Source: Tildeniella torsiva UHER 1998/13D
GTDB taxonomy: Bacteria; Cyanobacteriota; Cyanobacteriia; Phormidesmidales; Phormidesmidaceae
NCBI GenBank assembly: GCA_019358835.1
Contig: JAHHIH010000015.1
Coordinates: 1-64,000 of the forward strand
Direction of reading: 5' to 3'
Length of the DNA: 64,000 nucleotides
A model generated the notes under the pieces. It was given only the letters and a program-made list of their open reading frames with translations, made no database searches and was not told the DNA's origin. The position numbers and the translations under genes are program-made. How positions within the stretch are numbered: the first letter of the stretch is position 1; each line of letters opens with the position of its first letter. Shown here in pieces: positions 1-9,145 of this stretch.

Positions 1-61
1 CGGTGTCTTTCAACAACACCTTGAGGCTATCGGTTAACGCTAGAGGGGCAACATCCATCAT
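1..61 (-). CDS. possible 5' end of a gene running off the left edge
   Basis: On the minus strand an ATG at 59-61, or the adjacent one at 56-58, opens a frame with no stop to the window edge. It reads MMDVAPLALTDSLKVLLKDT, ordinary protein-like sequence. No Shine-Dalgarno sequence lies at a good distance; a GGAGAG lies about 25 bases upstream. Only 20 codons are visible, so no function can be assigned and the frame may be fortuitous. Confidence 0.3.
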   Translation of the reverse strand, partial: MMDVAPLALTDSLKVLLKDT

Positions 62-857
62 CGAAGCTCGACAACAACACAGCTCTCTCCTAATCTAATG
101 GATAGTTATTTGCTTGGGATACTCTAATAGCGTCAACTAGCGCCACTACACAGCCGTTTTCTCCCCGCTGTTGAGAAATCCAGGCCTAACAGGCCTAATG
201 TGACGTTTGAACTGCGCTTCTGGAAGGAGTCTAGGTGCCTGGCCAGAACTCGCGCATCGGTAAATTAATATGATGGCAATGGGAGATCTACTTAATTAGG
301 CTGGATTAAAACATGAATTAAAAACCATCGTTGATGGATCTTCCTTCATGAAGCTTTTATCCACTGAAGTAGAAATATAAATAGATTGCCTATTCCTAGG
401 GCGGTCAGTTTGATCAGACTTACAGCAGTGCATATTTAGTATTGAGAAGCACGTTTCTGGAATTAACTCTCAATGAATTAAACTGCAGATGCCATTTTCT
501 CCCCAGAGAGAAAGTCTGAAATCAAGTGTTCGGAAACTAATAGCCTGATCTTATTCTACCGCTAACCACTGGGTTTGTAGATATTGAGGTATTTATCTAG
601 GCTAAAGCCATTGAGGTCAAAGACTTGCCCTTGATTGAGATGCGAAGACTGACGATCATTTCATTTTTATTGCTCAGCCAAATCTTCTTCGAAAAACTGC
701 CTTTCAGGTAGTGATTAGCACGACCATTAGCTCAGAATTGACTAGTTCTTTCCCAAGCCTTTTGGTCAAATGTACTGGGAATATTTTTGATTCAATCAAG
801 ATATCTGTCTCATTTGGAAAGTGTCCGTAGATTCTTATAACAAGTCTCCATAACAAG
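62..857. other. gene-free AT-rich leader of the polysaccharide cassette
   Basis: About 800 bases without a credible reading frame on either strand, clearly richer in A+T than the sequence after 5.7 kb. I see no tRNA, long inverted repeat or recognisable transposase remnant. It probably contains the promoter and 5' leader of the aminotransferase gene that starts at 858, and possibly decayed sequence. Its length is unusual for this otherwise compact window. Confidence 0.5.
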
Positions 858-2018
858 ATGCTCTCTCAATCTCCAAAACCCATAGTCAATCACATCCCTT
901 TCAGCAAACTCAGTACAAGTGGCGAAGAGCTAAATTACATCGAGAAGGCAATTCTTAGCGGCTGTATTATAGGAGATGGACACTACACAAAATTATGCCA
1001 GGCCTGGCTAAAAGACCATCTCGGTGCTGCACAAGTGTTGTTAACCCACTCCTGTACAGCCGCTCTGGAGATGGCTTTTATCCTGGCTGATATTCAACCG
1101 GGCGATGAAGTCATCATGCCATCCTACACATTTGTCTCTACGGCAAATGCTGTCGTGCTGCGAGGAGGTGTGCCGATCTTTGTCGATGTTCGATCAGACA
1201 CGCTAAATTTAGATGAAACTAAGATCAAAGCCGCAATTACAGCCCGAACAAAGGCGATTGCGCCTGTGCACTACGCAGGGCTTGCCTGTGAGATGACTAC
1301 CATTCTTGATCTGGCTGAGCAGTATGGGCTACGAGTAGTTGAAGATGCAGCTCAGGGTATCTGCTCTAAATATGCTGGCCAACCGATTGGAAGTTTTGGA
1401 AATCTGGCTGCCTTTAGCTTTCACGGGACAAAAAATATAGTATCAGGGGAGGGTGGTGCACTAGTTGTTAATGATCCCTCCCTGGTAGAACGAGCGGAAA
1501 TTATTTGGGAAAAAGGCACTAATCGTAGTCAATTTTTCCGAGGTGATGTCGATAAATACACCTGGGTTGATATTGGGTCTTCCTATCTACCTAGTGATAT
1601 TATCGCTGCATTTTTATGGTCTCAGCTACAACAGGCCAATGGCATTACCCAACACCGGATGACCATCTGGGATCGATACCATCAAGCCTTTGAATCGCTT
1701 GAGGAAGATCAAAAAGTGCGGCGTCCCATAATTCCTCAGGGATGTCAACATAATGCCCACATCTACTATCTGCTAGTAGATAGCTTAGAAACCCGCACGA
1801 AGATTCTCTCCAGCTTGAAGTCCCATGGTGTGCAAGCGACCTTCCACTACGTTCCGCTGCACAGCGCTCCAGCGGGAAGAAAATATGGTCGCCAATCGGG
1901 TGAACTAGCGGTTACAGAGGAGATTTGCGATCGTATTGTTCGGTTGCCCCTGTTCGCAAATATGACTTCTGAAGAAGTAGATTTCATCATTTTGCTGGTA
2001 CATGAATCACTGACCTAA
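858..2018 (+). CDS. wecE: dTDP-4-amino-4,6-dideoxygalactose transaminase, WecE/RffA-like
   Basis: PLP-dependent DegT/DnrJ/EryC1 aminotransferase that would convert dTDP-4-keto-6-deoxyglucose into a 4-amino-4,6-dideoxyhexose. The 386-residue protein aligns by eye over its whole length with enterobacterial WecE: the GDEVIMPSYTFVSTANA block at 82-98, PVHYAGLACEM at 136-146, VVEDAAQG at 160-167, the Schiff-base Lys192 in SFHGTKN, and EKGTNRSQFFRG followed by DKYTW. The start has no clear ribosome site, but the N-terminus matches the family length. Downstream rmlB and rmlA supply its substrate pathway. The family is well supported; the axial or equatorial configuration of the product (Fuc4N or a related amino sugar) cannot be read from sequence alone. 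No acetyltransferase (WecD type) is adjacent. Confidence 0.85.
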   Translation: MLSQSPKPIVNHIPFSKLSTSGEELNYIEKAILSGCIIGDGHYTKLCQAWLKDHLGAAQVLLTHSCTAALEMAFILADIQPGDEVIMPSYTFVSTANAVVLRGGVPIFVDVRSDTLNLDETKIKAAITARTKAIAPVHYAGLACEMTTILDLAEQYGLRVVEDAAQGICSKYAGQPIGSFGNLAAFSFHGTKNIVSGEGGALVVNDPSLVERAEIIWEKGTNRSQFFRGDVDKYTWVDIGSSYLPSDIIAAFLWSQLQQANGITQHRMTIWDRYHQAFESLEEDQKVRRPIIPQGCQHNAHIYYLLVDSLETRTKILSSLKSHGVQATFHYVPLHSAPAGRKYGRQSGELAVTEEICDRIVRLPLFANMTSEEVDFIILLVHESLT

Positions 2019-2087
2019 GAAGCGAGAAATCGAACCTGTGTCTGGCAGAAAGATGTTTTTAGTAATTTTCAAAGAGAGTTAATTTGA

Positions 2088-3299
2088 ATGCGGCTCCTAA
2101 TCGTTAACTTTGCGGGTGATATCCGCACCGACTTTCAGCGCCTTGCCTCTGGTGGCGATGAAACCTACTATGCTCAAAAGTATTCTATTGATGCCTATGC
2201 CGGACTCAGGCAGTATGCGGATGAAGTTGCCAACCTTGTCTATCTAACGCCAGAAGCCTACGATGTAGTACTGTCTAATGGAGTTCGAGCGATCGGCTGT
2301 GGATTCCATCAGTACCAAGATATCAGGATTCAGAAGGTAATTCAGCTCATTGAGGAATACAACCCAACACATCTAATTGTGTCTTTATTTGATACAGATG
2401 TTTTGAATTGGGCTGTAAATCATCATATTCCGACAATTACTACATTCCTTGGCACGATTCCCACTCAAAATGCTAGCATTGTGCACAGTTTGGTTAGGAG
2501 AATCAAAAACCAAAGGATTGTTGGACTCCTGAATCAGCCTAATATTCACTGGGTTGGTAGCTATGGTATTAATTCATCAAAAAGACTCCAGCGATTAGGA
2601 GTAAAACCAGAAAAAATTCTACCTTGGGATTTTTTGGTTGATCCTAATCCGGGAAACTTTTTGTCTAAACCTTTTCCCTCAGATAAAAAAATCTGGAACT
2701 TGTGCTACGTCGGCAATATTTGCGAAGCCAAAGGGGTTGGCGATCTGCTCAAAGCTGTCAAGGAATTAAAGGAAAAATCCATACCTATCAAATTAGGTGT
2801 GGTGGGCTCAGATAATTCAAACTTTGCCAAGGATCTAATCTCTGCCCTTGACATAGAAGATTGTGTGGAGCTGTTGGGCTTTGTCTCTAACCACACCGTC
2901 GAGCCCTTAATGAATCAGGCTGATCTGGTTATTGTTCCTAGTCGCCATACATATCCCGAAGGATTTCCTCTAGTTATTCATCATGCGCTGAGAGCCTGTA
3001 CTCCTATCGTGGCATCTGATCATCCAATGTTTGGAGGCTACCTACGGCACGGTATCAACGCCATGATTTTTCCGGAGGGTAATGTCTCAGCGCTGTCAGC
3101 CTGTATTAAAGATGTCTTAACTAACGCAGATCTCTATGAACATATCTCTCAAAGTTCCCATGAGACGTGGCATGAACTGCGCTTGCCTGTGAAATGGGCT
3201 GATCTAGCCAATCGATGGATCAATCAGAGCCAGAGTGGGCAGAAATGGTTGGCTGATCATAGCTTAGCTAACACTACAAAGCAGCTGGTGTTGGTGTAA
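2088..3299 (+). CDS. glycosyltransferase, GT4 family
   Basis: Retaining GT-B fold glycosyltransferase of 403 residues, presumably cytoplasmic and acting on a polysaccharide or lipid-linked intermediate. The C-terminal half has the GT4 pattern: LCYVGNICEAKGVGDLLKAV opens the donor-binding domain and E291-G-F-P starts the EGFPLVIHHALRACTPIVAS nucleotide-sugar motif. The N-terminal acceptor domain is divergent. It lies between wecE (69 bases upstream) and rmlB, so it may transfer the amino sugar made by this cassette, but donor and acceptor are unknown. Base composition is AT-rich like its neighbours. The start ATG lies just after GAGTTAATTTGA with no strong ribosome site. Confidence 0.8.
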   Translation: MRLLIVNFAGDIRTDFQRLASGGDETYYAQKYSIDAYAGLRQYADEVANLVYLTPEAYDVVLSNGVRAIGCGFHQYQDIRIQKVIQLIEEYNPTHLIVSLFDTDVLNWAVNHHIPTITTFLGTIPTQNASIVHSLVRRIKNQRIVGLLNQPNIHWVGSYGINSSKRLQRLGVKPEKILPWDFLVDPNPGNFLSKPFPSDKKIWNLCYVGNICEAKGVGDLLKAVKELKEKSIPIKLGVVGSDNSNFAKDLISALDIEDCVELLGFVSNHTVEPLMNQADLVIVPSRHTYPEGFPLVIHHALRACTPIVASDHPMFGGYLRHGINAMIFPEGNVSALSACIKDVLTNADLYEHISQSSHETWHELRLPVKWADLANRWINQSQSGQKWLADHSLANTTKQLVLV

Positions 3300-3414
3300 T
3301 CTTGCCCACACTAAAATAATTCATAGTGGTAACCATTGCCAACTCAGAATGAGTAAACACGTCCTCCTCTGACTTACTTTAGCCTTTTGCTCTTTCATAT
3401 GCAACGGACAATCC

Positions 3415-4479
3415 ATGAAAACTTTCTTGGTTACTGGTGGGGCAGGATTTATTGGCTCTAATTTTGTGCTCAAAGCTCGGCATGGGCAATGGGCTCATAT
3501 TATCAATTTAGATCAACTCACCTACGCTAGTAATCCCAACAGCCTAGCGGTCTTGGCAGATGATCCGGGCTACGAGTTTATTCGAGGAGATATAGGCGAT
3601 CTCGATTTGGTTGCTAGTATCTTGCTGCGTTATCGTCCAGATGCAATCCTAAACTTTGCGGCTGAGAGTCATGTCGATCGCTCTATTATTGGGCCTGAGA
3701 CTTTTGTTCAGACGAACGTTGTGGGCACCTTCCGATTGCTAGAAGCTACTCGTAGCTACTGGGGCAGCCTACCGCTGGAAGCCCGTAATATATTTCGATT
3801 TTTGCATGTTTCTACAGATGAGGTATATGGATCTCTTGGGCCTAACGATCCACCTTTCTGTGAAGATACTCCCTACGCGCCTAACAGCCCCTATTCCGCA
3901 AGTAAAGCAGCATCGGATCACTTGGTTCGAGCCTATCATCACACCTATGGACTGCCGACGTTGACGACCAACTGCTCCAATAACTATGGTCCTTACCAAT
4001 TTCCAGAGAAATTAATCCCTTTAACTATTCTTAGTGCCCTTAAAGGTAGCCCATTGCCAATATATGGAGACGGCCAAAACATTCGAGATTGGCTTTATGT
4101 TGAAGACCACTGTGATGCCATATACCAAGTATTGGAACAAGGAAACGTCGGTGAAACCTACAATATAGGTGGCCTCAATGAAAAAACTAATCTTGCCGTA
4201 GTCGAGTCCATTTGTACTTTGCTAGATGATCTGGCTCCCAAGATTGATCTCAAGCACTCATCCTTAATTACCTTTGTTAAGGATCGTCCTGGCCATGACA
4301 AGCGTTATGCCATTAACTGCAAAAAAATTCATGCTGAGCTGGGATGGAAGCCTAGGGAAAGCTTTGAAAGTGGTCTTTTGAAAACTGTTAAATGGTATCT
4401 AGAAAATTTTGACTGGGTTGAGCAAGTGCAGTCGGATAGCTACCACGATTGGATGCACAAAAATTATGCAGCTCGTTAG
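3415..4479 (+). CDS. rmlB: dTDP-glucose 4,6-dehydratase RmlB
   Basis: Extended short-chain dehydrogenase that oxidises, dehydrates and reduces dTDP-glucose to dTDP-4-keto-6-deoxyglucose using bound NAD+. At 354 residues it has family length. Visible motifs are the NAD-binding glycine pattern G8-x-x-G11-x-x-G14, the catalytic T134-D135-E136 triad in VSTDEVYG, and the Y160-x3-K164 dehydrogenase pair, with the conserved [19 protein letters not shown] stretch further on. With rmlA downstream it provides the keto sugar that WecE aminates. No rmlC or rmlD is in the window, so rhamnose synthesis cannot be completed from genes seen here. Composition is AT-rich like its neighbours. Confidence 0.95.
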   Translation: MKTFLVTGGAGFIGSNFVLKARHGQWAHIINLDQLTYASNPNSLAVLADDPGYEFIRGDIGDLDLVASILLRYRPDAILNFAAESHVDRSIIGPETFVQTNVVGTFRLLEATRSYWGSLPLEARNIFRFLHVSTDEVYGSLGPNDPPFCEDTPYAPNSPYSASKAASDHLVRAYHHTYGLPTLTTNCSNNYGPYQFPEKLIPLTILSALKGSPLPIYGDGQNIRDWLYVEDHCDAIYQVLEQGNVGETYNIGGLNEKTNLAVVESICTLLDDLAPKIDLKHSSLITFVKDRPGHDKRYAINCKKIHAELGWKPRESFESGLLKTVKWYLENFDWVEQVQSDSYHDWMHKNYAAR

Positions 4480-4701
4480 AGTAAATGTTTTTGACTTGCC
4501 ATTTTGAGTGTCAAAGTCTATAAATTATCTAGGCTTCTTCGAGGGAAATAGGACTCTAGATCTTTTGTTTTTGAAGGATGGGTAGAAAATACTAGGAGGT
4601 CAAAGCGGCAATTTTATCCCCTTTAAATGGCCTCCGAAATACAACATTTCCTGTTGATGTCATTTTCATTGCTGACGGTATAAATTTTTGGAGAACTCCT
4701 T

Positions 4702-5616
4702 ATGAAAGGTATTATTCTGGCAGGTGGAACCGGAACCCGCCTTTATCCTCTCACGCTTACTGTGAATAAGCAGCTTATGCCTGTGTATAACAAGCCAATG
4801 ATCTATTACCCATTGTCGGTACTGATGTTGGCTGGTATTCGAGAGATTTTGATAATTTCTACACCTAACTCGCTACCCCTGTTTCAACAGTTGTTTGGTG
4901 ATGGCCATCAGTGGGGTTTGCAATTTAGCTACATGGAGCAGCCCCATCCGGGAGGGGTTGCCGAGGCTTTTATCCTTGGTCGCTCATTTTTAAACGGCGA
5001 GCCAGCCTGTTTAGTTCTAGGAGATAACATCCTTTATGGCGATGGCTTAGGGGGACTATTGCAGCAGGCTGCCCAGCTGCAGCAGGGTGCTTTAATCTTT
5101 GGCTATCAGGTCTCCAATCCACAAGATTACGGTGTGATTGAGTTCGACCAGGCTGGACGAGTGCTTGGCTTTGAAGAAAAGCCTAAGTTCCCGAAGTCTC
5201 ACTATGCCATACCGGGTATCTACTTCTATGACTCCCAAGTCTGTGACCTAGCGGCTACACTAACCCCTTCTGTTCGCGGAGAATTAGAAATTACTGACCT
5301 CAATCGTTGTTATCTCAATCAGGGGCAGCTTCAGGTTGAAGTGTTTGGTCGGGGTTTTGCATGGTTGGATACAGGTACCCATGAATCTCTTCATCAGGCC
5401 TCTAGCTTTATACAAAGTCTAGAGGAGCGCCAGGGTCTTAAGATTGCTTGCGTGGAAGAAATTGCTTATCAGAAAGGTTATATTTCTAGCGAACAGCTTT
5501 ATCGCCTGGCCGAACCCTTAGCTAAAAGTGACTATGGTTCATACCTGATGCAGTTGGTCAACGGCAACTCCTACCAAACAATTGCGGCTAGGGTGCCTGT
5601 GCTAGAAGCCATCTAG
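4702..5616 (+). CDS. rmlA: glucose-1-phosphate thymidylyltransferase RmlA
   Basis: Makes dTDP-glucose from dTTP and glucose-1-phosphate, the first step of the dTDP-deoxysugar route. The 304-residue protein starts with the nucleotidyl-transfer signature MKGIILAGGTGTRLYPLT and the K23-Q24 pair, and contains EAFILGRSFL, LGDNILYGDGL and FEEKPKFPKSHYAIPGIYFY, all typical of RmlA. The start is supported by GGAG about nine bases upstream. A 222-base gap separates it from rmlB, long enough for its own promoter. It is the last gene of the AT-rich cassette; the next gene is on the other strand with much higher GC. Confidence 0.95.
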   Translation: MKGIILAGGTGTRLYPLTLTVNKQLMPVYNKPMIYYPLSVLMLAGIREILIISTPNSLPLFQQLFGDGHQWGLQFSYMEQPHPGGVAEAFILGRSFLNGEPACLVLGDNILYGDGLGGLLQQAAQLQQGALIFGYQVSNPQDYGVIEFDQAGRVLGFEEKPKFPKSHYAIPGIYFYDSQVCDLAATLTPSVRGELEITDLNRCYLNQGQLQVEVFGRGFAWLDTGTHESLHQASSFIQSLEERQGLKIACVEEIAYQKGYISSEQLYRLAEPLAKSDYGSYLMQLVNGNSYQTIAARVPVLEAI

Positions 5617-5768
5617 CACAATGAATGTATCCCTCAGTGCAGCCCTGCGCCTCACGCTGTAACATCTCTAGTCTTGGAAGAAATGTTTACAATTGAGGTC
5701 GACATAGCATCGGTTGGTTAATGGCAGCCTCTGTTACTTGTTAATAGTTGAGAAAAAGTGGTTCAAAT

Positions 5769-6632
5769 TTACCGAAGCAGCAGCACGGGAATGTGGCTAC
5801 TGCTCAACAGCTGAATCGTGGTGTTGCCAATGGCTAAATGGTGAGTTTGGCGATCGCCGTAGATCCCCATTAGCAATAAGCTGATATTGTGCTCTTCAAT
5901 GTATTGAGAAATTAATTTTTCGGGCTTTCCCATAGGCTGACTTACCGTAGGCTTGATGCCTGCCTGCTGTAAAAGCGCCACTGCTTCGGTCTGCCAGTTA
6001 CCTATTTTTGGGTCTGACTCAGATTTGACCGCCATCAGTAGGTGAATGTCTAGATGTTGGAGACCGGGCGTGTCGGCTAGAAACTTCAGGAGCCGTTTGC
6101 CGGTAGGGCTGCCGTCGTAGGCTAGCAGCAGTCGTTCTATGGGGGCAAACTGCCGGGGCGTTACCAAACAGGGCTTTGTGCTACTGTGCACAATGCGATC
6201 GACGTTAGTGCCTAGATGGAGTGGGGCGGAGTCTGCTGTCTCCCCTCTCTGACCCAGCACAATTAGGTCGGTACTGGCCTCCAGTGTTTCTAGATGGTCG
6301 ATCAAAAAACCGATTTTGTGGACTAGTTTTATTGACTTGGCTCCTTGACGGGTGAGGGCCTGCTCGGCGTCGGCCAGAATTAGCTTGGCCTGCTGGTGAT
6401 TGAGTTTCGCCCGCTGATGCTCTACCTCTACCAGCTTTTTAAGCAGGGTTTCTGAGGCCCCTAAACCAATACTGCCGCTGAGGTCGGTGGCTTCGGCAGG
6501 GGATTGCCCTCGGTCATCGCTCACGTAGAGTATGTCAACGCTGGCCCCCAATTTGTCAGCAAACCATGCTCCATAGTAGTAGCTGCTCTGGGCAAACGGT
6601 GAGCCATCGGTACATAGCAAGATGCGGTTCAT
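5769..6632 (-). CDS. tandem-domain universal stress protein (UspA family)
   Basis: Two UspA domains in one chain of about 287 residues. The first opens MNRILLCTDGSPFAQSS, the second RLLLAYDGSPTGKRLL. Both keep the ATP-binding glycine pattern: GQRGETADSAPLHLGT in the first, and in the second G-x2-G-x9-G within GIYGDRQTHHLAIGNTT. I chose the ATG at 6632 because it begins directly at the beta strand and has AAGG upstream; an ATG eight codons earlier would overlap the transporter gene. With the chosen start it lies seven bases after the SulP stop, so the two are almost certainly cotranscribed. That suggests the stress protein modulates or senses the transport process; this is inference. Confidence 0.85.
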   Translation of the reverse strand: MNRILLCTDGSPFAQSSYYYGAWFADKLGASVDILYVSDDRGQSPAEATDLSGSIGLGASETLLKKLVEVEHQRAKLNHQQAKLILADAEQALTRQGAKSIKLVHKIGFLIDHLETLEASTDLIVLGQRGETADSAPLHLGTNVDRIVHSSTKPCLVTPRQFAPIERLLLAYDGSPTGKRLLKFLADTPGLQHLDIHLLMAVKSESDPKIGNWQTEAVALLQQAGIKPTVSQPMGKPEKLISQYIEEHNISLLLMGIYGDRQTHHLAIGNTTIQLLSSSHIPVLLLR

Positions 6633-6639
6633 AAATACC

Positions 6640-8160
6640 TTAGTTCTCTTTGGCAATGGGCCTGCTGGGGGATGGCGTTGGTTGGCTGTGGATGGCTAAT
6701 TTTTCCACCAGAGTGGCGCTGGCTTCGTTGAGGCCGACTACCTCTACCTCTGCCCCAGCCCGGCGAAATTTATTGACCACCTTATCTAGGGCGGCTACAG
6801 CGCCCTGATCCCACAGGTGGGCGTGGGTGAGGTCGATGGTGACTCGATCGATAAACTCGTTGAAGTCAAAGGCGTCTGAAAATTCTTCGACAGATACGAA
6901 GAAAATTTGCCCAGACACGTTGTAGATACGGTGGTTACCGTCATCTCTTAACACCTTATCGACAAATACCAGCCGGGCAATTTTGCGCGAGAAAAAGACT
7001 GTGCTCATGACGATACCCGTAGCTACGCCCAGGGCAAAGTTTCGGGTAAAAATAGTCACTAGCATGGTGGTCAGCATAACTGCTGTTTCGCTGCGCGGAA
7101 TGCGGGCCATGTCGCGAAAGGAGGCCCAGCGAAAGGTACCGATGGACACCATAACCATTACGGCAACCAGGGCCGCCATGGGCATTTGGCGCACCCAGTC
7201 GCTGAGGGCCAGAATCGCGAAGAGCAAAAATATCCCGGCGCACAGGGTAGAGAGTCGTCCCCGACCGCCAGACTGTACATTGATCACCGATTGGCCAATC
7301 ATGCCGCAGCCTGCCATGCCGCCAAAGAAGCTAGTGATGATGTTAGCAATGCCCTGACCTTTAGCCTCCCGGTTTTTGTTGCTGGGGGTGTCGGTTAGCT
7401 CATCTACCAACGAGGCGGTAAGAAATGAAGCCAGCAGCCCAACCACTGCCATGGTCAAGGATGTAGGCAGCACAATGCGCAGGGTTTCGAGGGTTAAGGG
7501 CACTTGGGGCAGCGCAAAGATCGGCAGGGCGGTGGGCAACTCGCCCATGTCGCCGACGGTGGGCACCTCAATTCTGAGGGCGATCGCAGCAGTGGTCATA
7601 ACAAATAGGGCGACCAAGGGGGAGGGCACTGCCTTAGTCAACCGGGGTAGACCGTAAATGATCACGAGCGATAGGGCTGCCATCACATACACCGCTGGCG
7701 GCACGTTGATGAGCTGGGGCAACTGCGCCAAAAAAATCAGCACTGCCAAAGCATTGATGTAGCCCACCATGACCGCTCGGGGGACATAGCGCATCTGGCG
7801 ACCCAGCTTGAGCACCCCAAAAATGACCTGAAAGATGCCAGTCAGCAGGGTGGCCACCAGCAGATATTCCAGACCGTAGTCGCGCACTAGGTCGATCATC
7901 AGCAGAGCCATAGCTCCGGTAGCGGCAGAGATTGACCCCGGACGCCCGCCTAAAAATGCGGTGGTAACGGCGATGATGAAGGAGGCGTAAAGCCCTACCT
8001 TGGGGTCTACGCCAGCAATGATCGAAAATGCGATCGCCTCTGGTATCAGCGCCAGCCCTACCACCGCCCCCGCCAAAATGTCGGCCTTGGGGTTAGACAA
8101 CCACTCCCGCCTGAGATTGCGGGGCTTGAATCGTCGAAGCTTCAGACTGTGAATATTCAA
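6640..8160 (-). CDS. SulP-family anion permease with STAS domain
   Basis: Inner-membrane transporter of the SLC26/SulP superfamily, 506 residues. The membrane domain spans about residues 25-390 with the family pattern [21 protein letters not shown] near the N-terminus. A cytoplasmic STAS domain follows (about 400-495: [15 protein letters not shown], then [20 protein letters not shown]). Family substrates include sulfate and, in cyanobacterial BicA, bicarbonate. This protein is clearly a different SulP subgroup from the BicA sequence I recall, so the substrate is left open. It begins at a TTG codon preceded by a strong AAGGAG. It heads a two-gene operon with the universal stress protein and is divergent from the TetR gene. 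Confidence 0.85.
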   Translation of the reverse strand: MNIHSLKLRRFKPRNLRREWLSNPKADILAGAVVGLALIPEAIAFSIIAGVDPKVGLYASFIIAVTTAFLGGRPGSISAATGAMALLMIDLVRDYGLEYLLVATLLTGIFQVIFGVLKLGRQMRYVPRAVMVGYINALAVLIFLAQLPQLINVPPAVYVMAALSLVIIYGLPRLTKAVPSPLVALFVMTTAAIALRIEVPTVGDMGELPTALPIFALPQVPLTLETLRIVLPTSLTMAVVGLLASFLTASLVDELTDTPSNKNREAKGQGIANIITSFFGGMAGCGMIGQSVINVQSGGRGRLSTLCAGIFLLFAILALSDWVRQMPMAALVAVMVMVSIGTFRWASFRDMARIPRSETAVMLTTMLVTIFTRNFALGVATGIVMSTVFFSRKIARLVFVDKVLRDDGNHRIYNVSGQIFFVSVEEFSDAFDFNEFIDRVTIDLTHAHLWDQGAVAALDKVVNKFRRAGAEVEVVGLNEASATLVEKLAIHSQPTPSPSRPIAKEN

Positions 8161-8165
8161 TGTGT

Positions 8166-8171
8166 CTCCTT
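8166..8171 (-). promoter_or_regulatory. Shine-Dalgarno AAGGAG fixing a TTG start
   Basis: On the minus strand AAGGAG ends five bases before a TTG at 8158-8160. This supports TTG initiation for the SulP transporter, whose reading frame has no ATG nearby at the expected N-terminus. Confidence 0.6.
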
Positions 8172-8442
8172 ATGACCCAACCAACCACCAAACGCCACAG
8201 ATACCAATGCCCTAACCCCAGGTGCCTAGGGACTCACAGAGGCTCAACCCATGCCCATGTAAAGTCAAATTTGTACTAGATGTCTAGGTTCTAAGCCAAA
8301 TACACACAATTTATAGGAAGGGTTTACAGGGCAGTGCAAAACAGGTATTGTTTTTATACCGATCGTTCAACATAAAACTTTCCAGGGATTGGGGTATGGT
8401 TTTGAAGCTGCTTAGAGGTTAGGCCGCAGCGCCTGAGCGTGT

Positions 8443-9033
8443 ATGCCCAAGATCGTTGACCATGACCAGTACCGCAGGGAGCTGTTGAACCAATGCTTTG
8501 ATTTATTTGCTGAAAAAGGCTACGCTGCGCTGACCATGCGGCAAATTGCCCAGGGGCTGGGGGTATCGACAGGCACGCTTTATCACTACTTCCCCAGTAA
8601 AGAAGGGCTATTTGAGCAATTGGTGCGCGAAACTACGCTGCGAGATATTCAAAGCGCGATCGCCATTGCCAGTCAACAGCCGTGCGTGCTGGGTCGAGTA
8701 GAGGCCGCCCTGGAGTATGTCGCCCAGAACGAAGATTTTTTAAGGAAGAAAACGCTGATCTGGATTGAGTTTTATCAGCACCAGCACCGAGAAAGTGGCG
8801 TTCCAACCGAGGTGTTTCACGAGGTTTGGCAAGAGAGCGAACAGCATATAGCCGCCCTATTGGGATTAGACGACCCAAAACTGATCGGTTTTTTGAGCTG
8901 CGTGGTAGACGGTATTTTGCTACACCGCATCTACGAACCGCAGAGCTGCTCGTTTCGTGACCATGCCCGTCTGCTGCTCGATATGTTGAGGCTTTATCTC
9001 ACAGACGGAGGTTCGCTACGTTCACTGAACTGA
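8443..9033 (+). CDS. TetR/AcrR-family transcriptional regulator
   Basis: A 196-residue one-component repressor with the N-terminal TetR helix-turn-helix at about residues 30-50 (TMRQIAQGLGVSTGTLYHYF) and an all-helical C-terminal ligand and dimer domain without close resemblance to a named subgroup. It lies 112 bases upstream of an RND adaptor-pump pair on the same strand, the usual arrangement for a local repressor of efflux. The intergenic region on its other side (8161-8442) is shared with the divergent SulP gene and may hold the operator, though I could not pick out a convincing palindrome. Ligand unknown. Confidence 0.85.
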   Translation: MPKIVDHDQYRRELLNQCFDLFAEKGYAALTMRQIAQGLGVSTGTLYHYFPSKEGLFEQLVRETTLRDIQSAIAIASQQPCVLGRVEAALEYVAQNEDFLRKKTLIWIEFYQHQHRESGVPTEVFHEVWQESEQHIAALLGLDDPKLIGFLSCVVDGILLHRIYEPQSCSFRDHARLLLDMLRLYLTDGGSLRSLN

Positions 9034-9145
9034 ATCAGCCCCTATTGCCCAGCGAATTGCAGAGGCCAGGGCGTCGGCATGGGGCCAGACCGCGACGCCG
9101 CCATGCCTTTAGGCTCTCTGAATTACCATTAAGCAATGGCATCCG

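Noticed and set aside
62-857. Transposase remnant in the gene-free leader
   Set aside because: No terminal repeats, target duplication or transposase-like translation could be seen.
3415-5616. dTDP-rhamnose pathway
   Set aside because: rmlA and rmlB are present but rmlC and rmlD are absent; the WecE-like enzyme points to an amino sugar instead.
9062-9110. GGCATGG...CCATGCC hairpin after the TetR gene
   Set aside because: Only a 7-bp stem with an 18-base loop and no T run; not convincing as a terminator.
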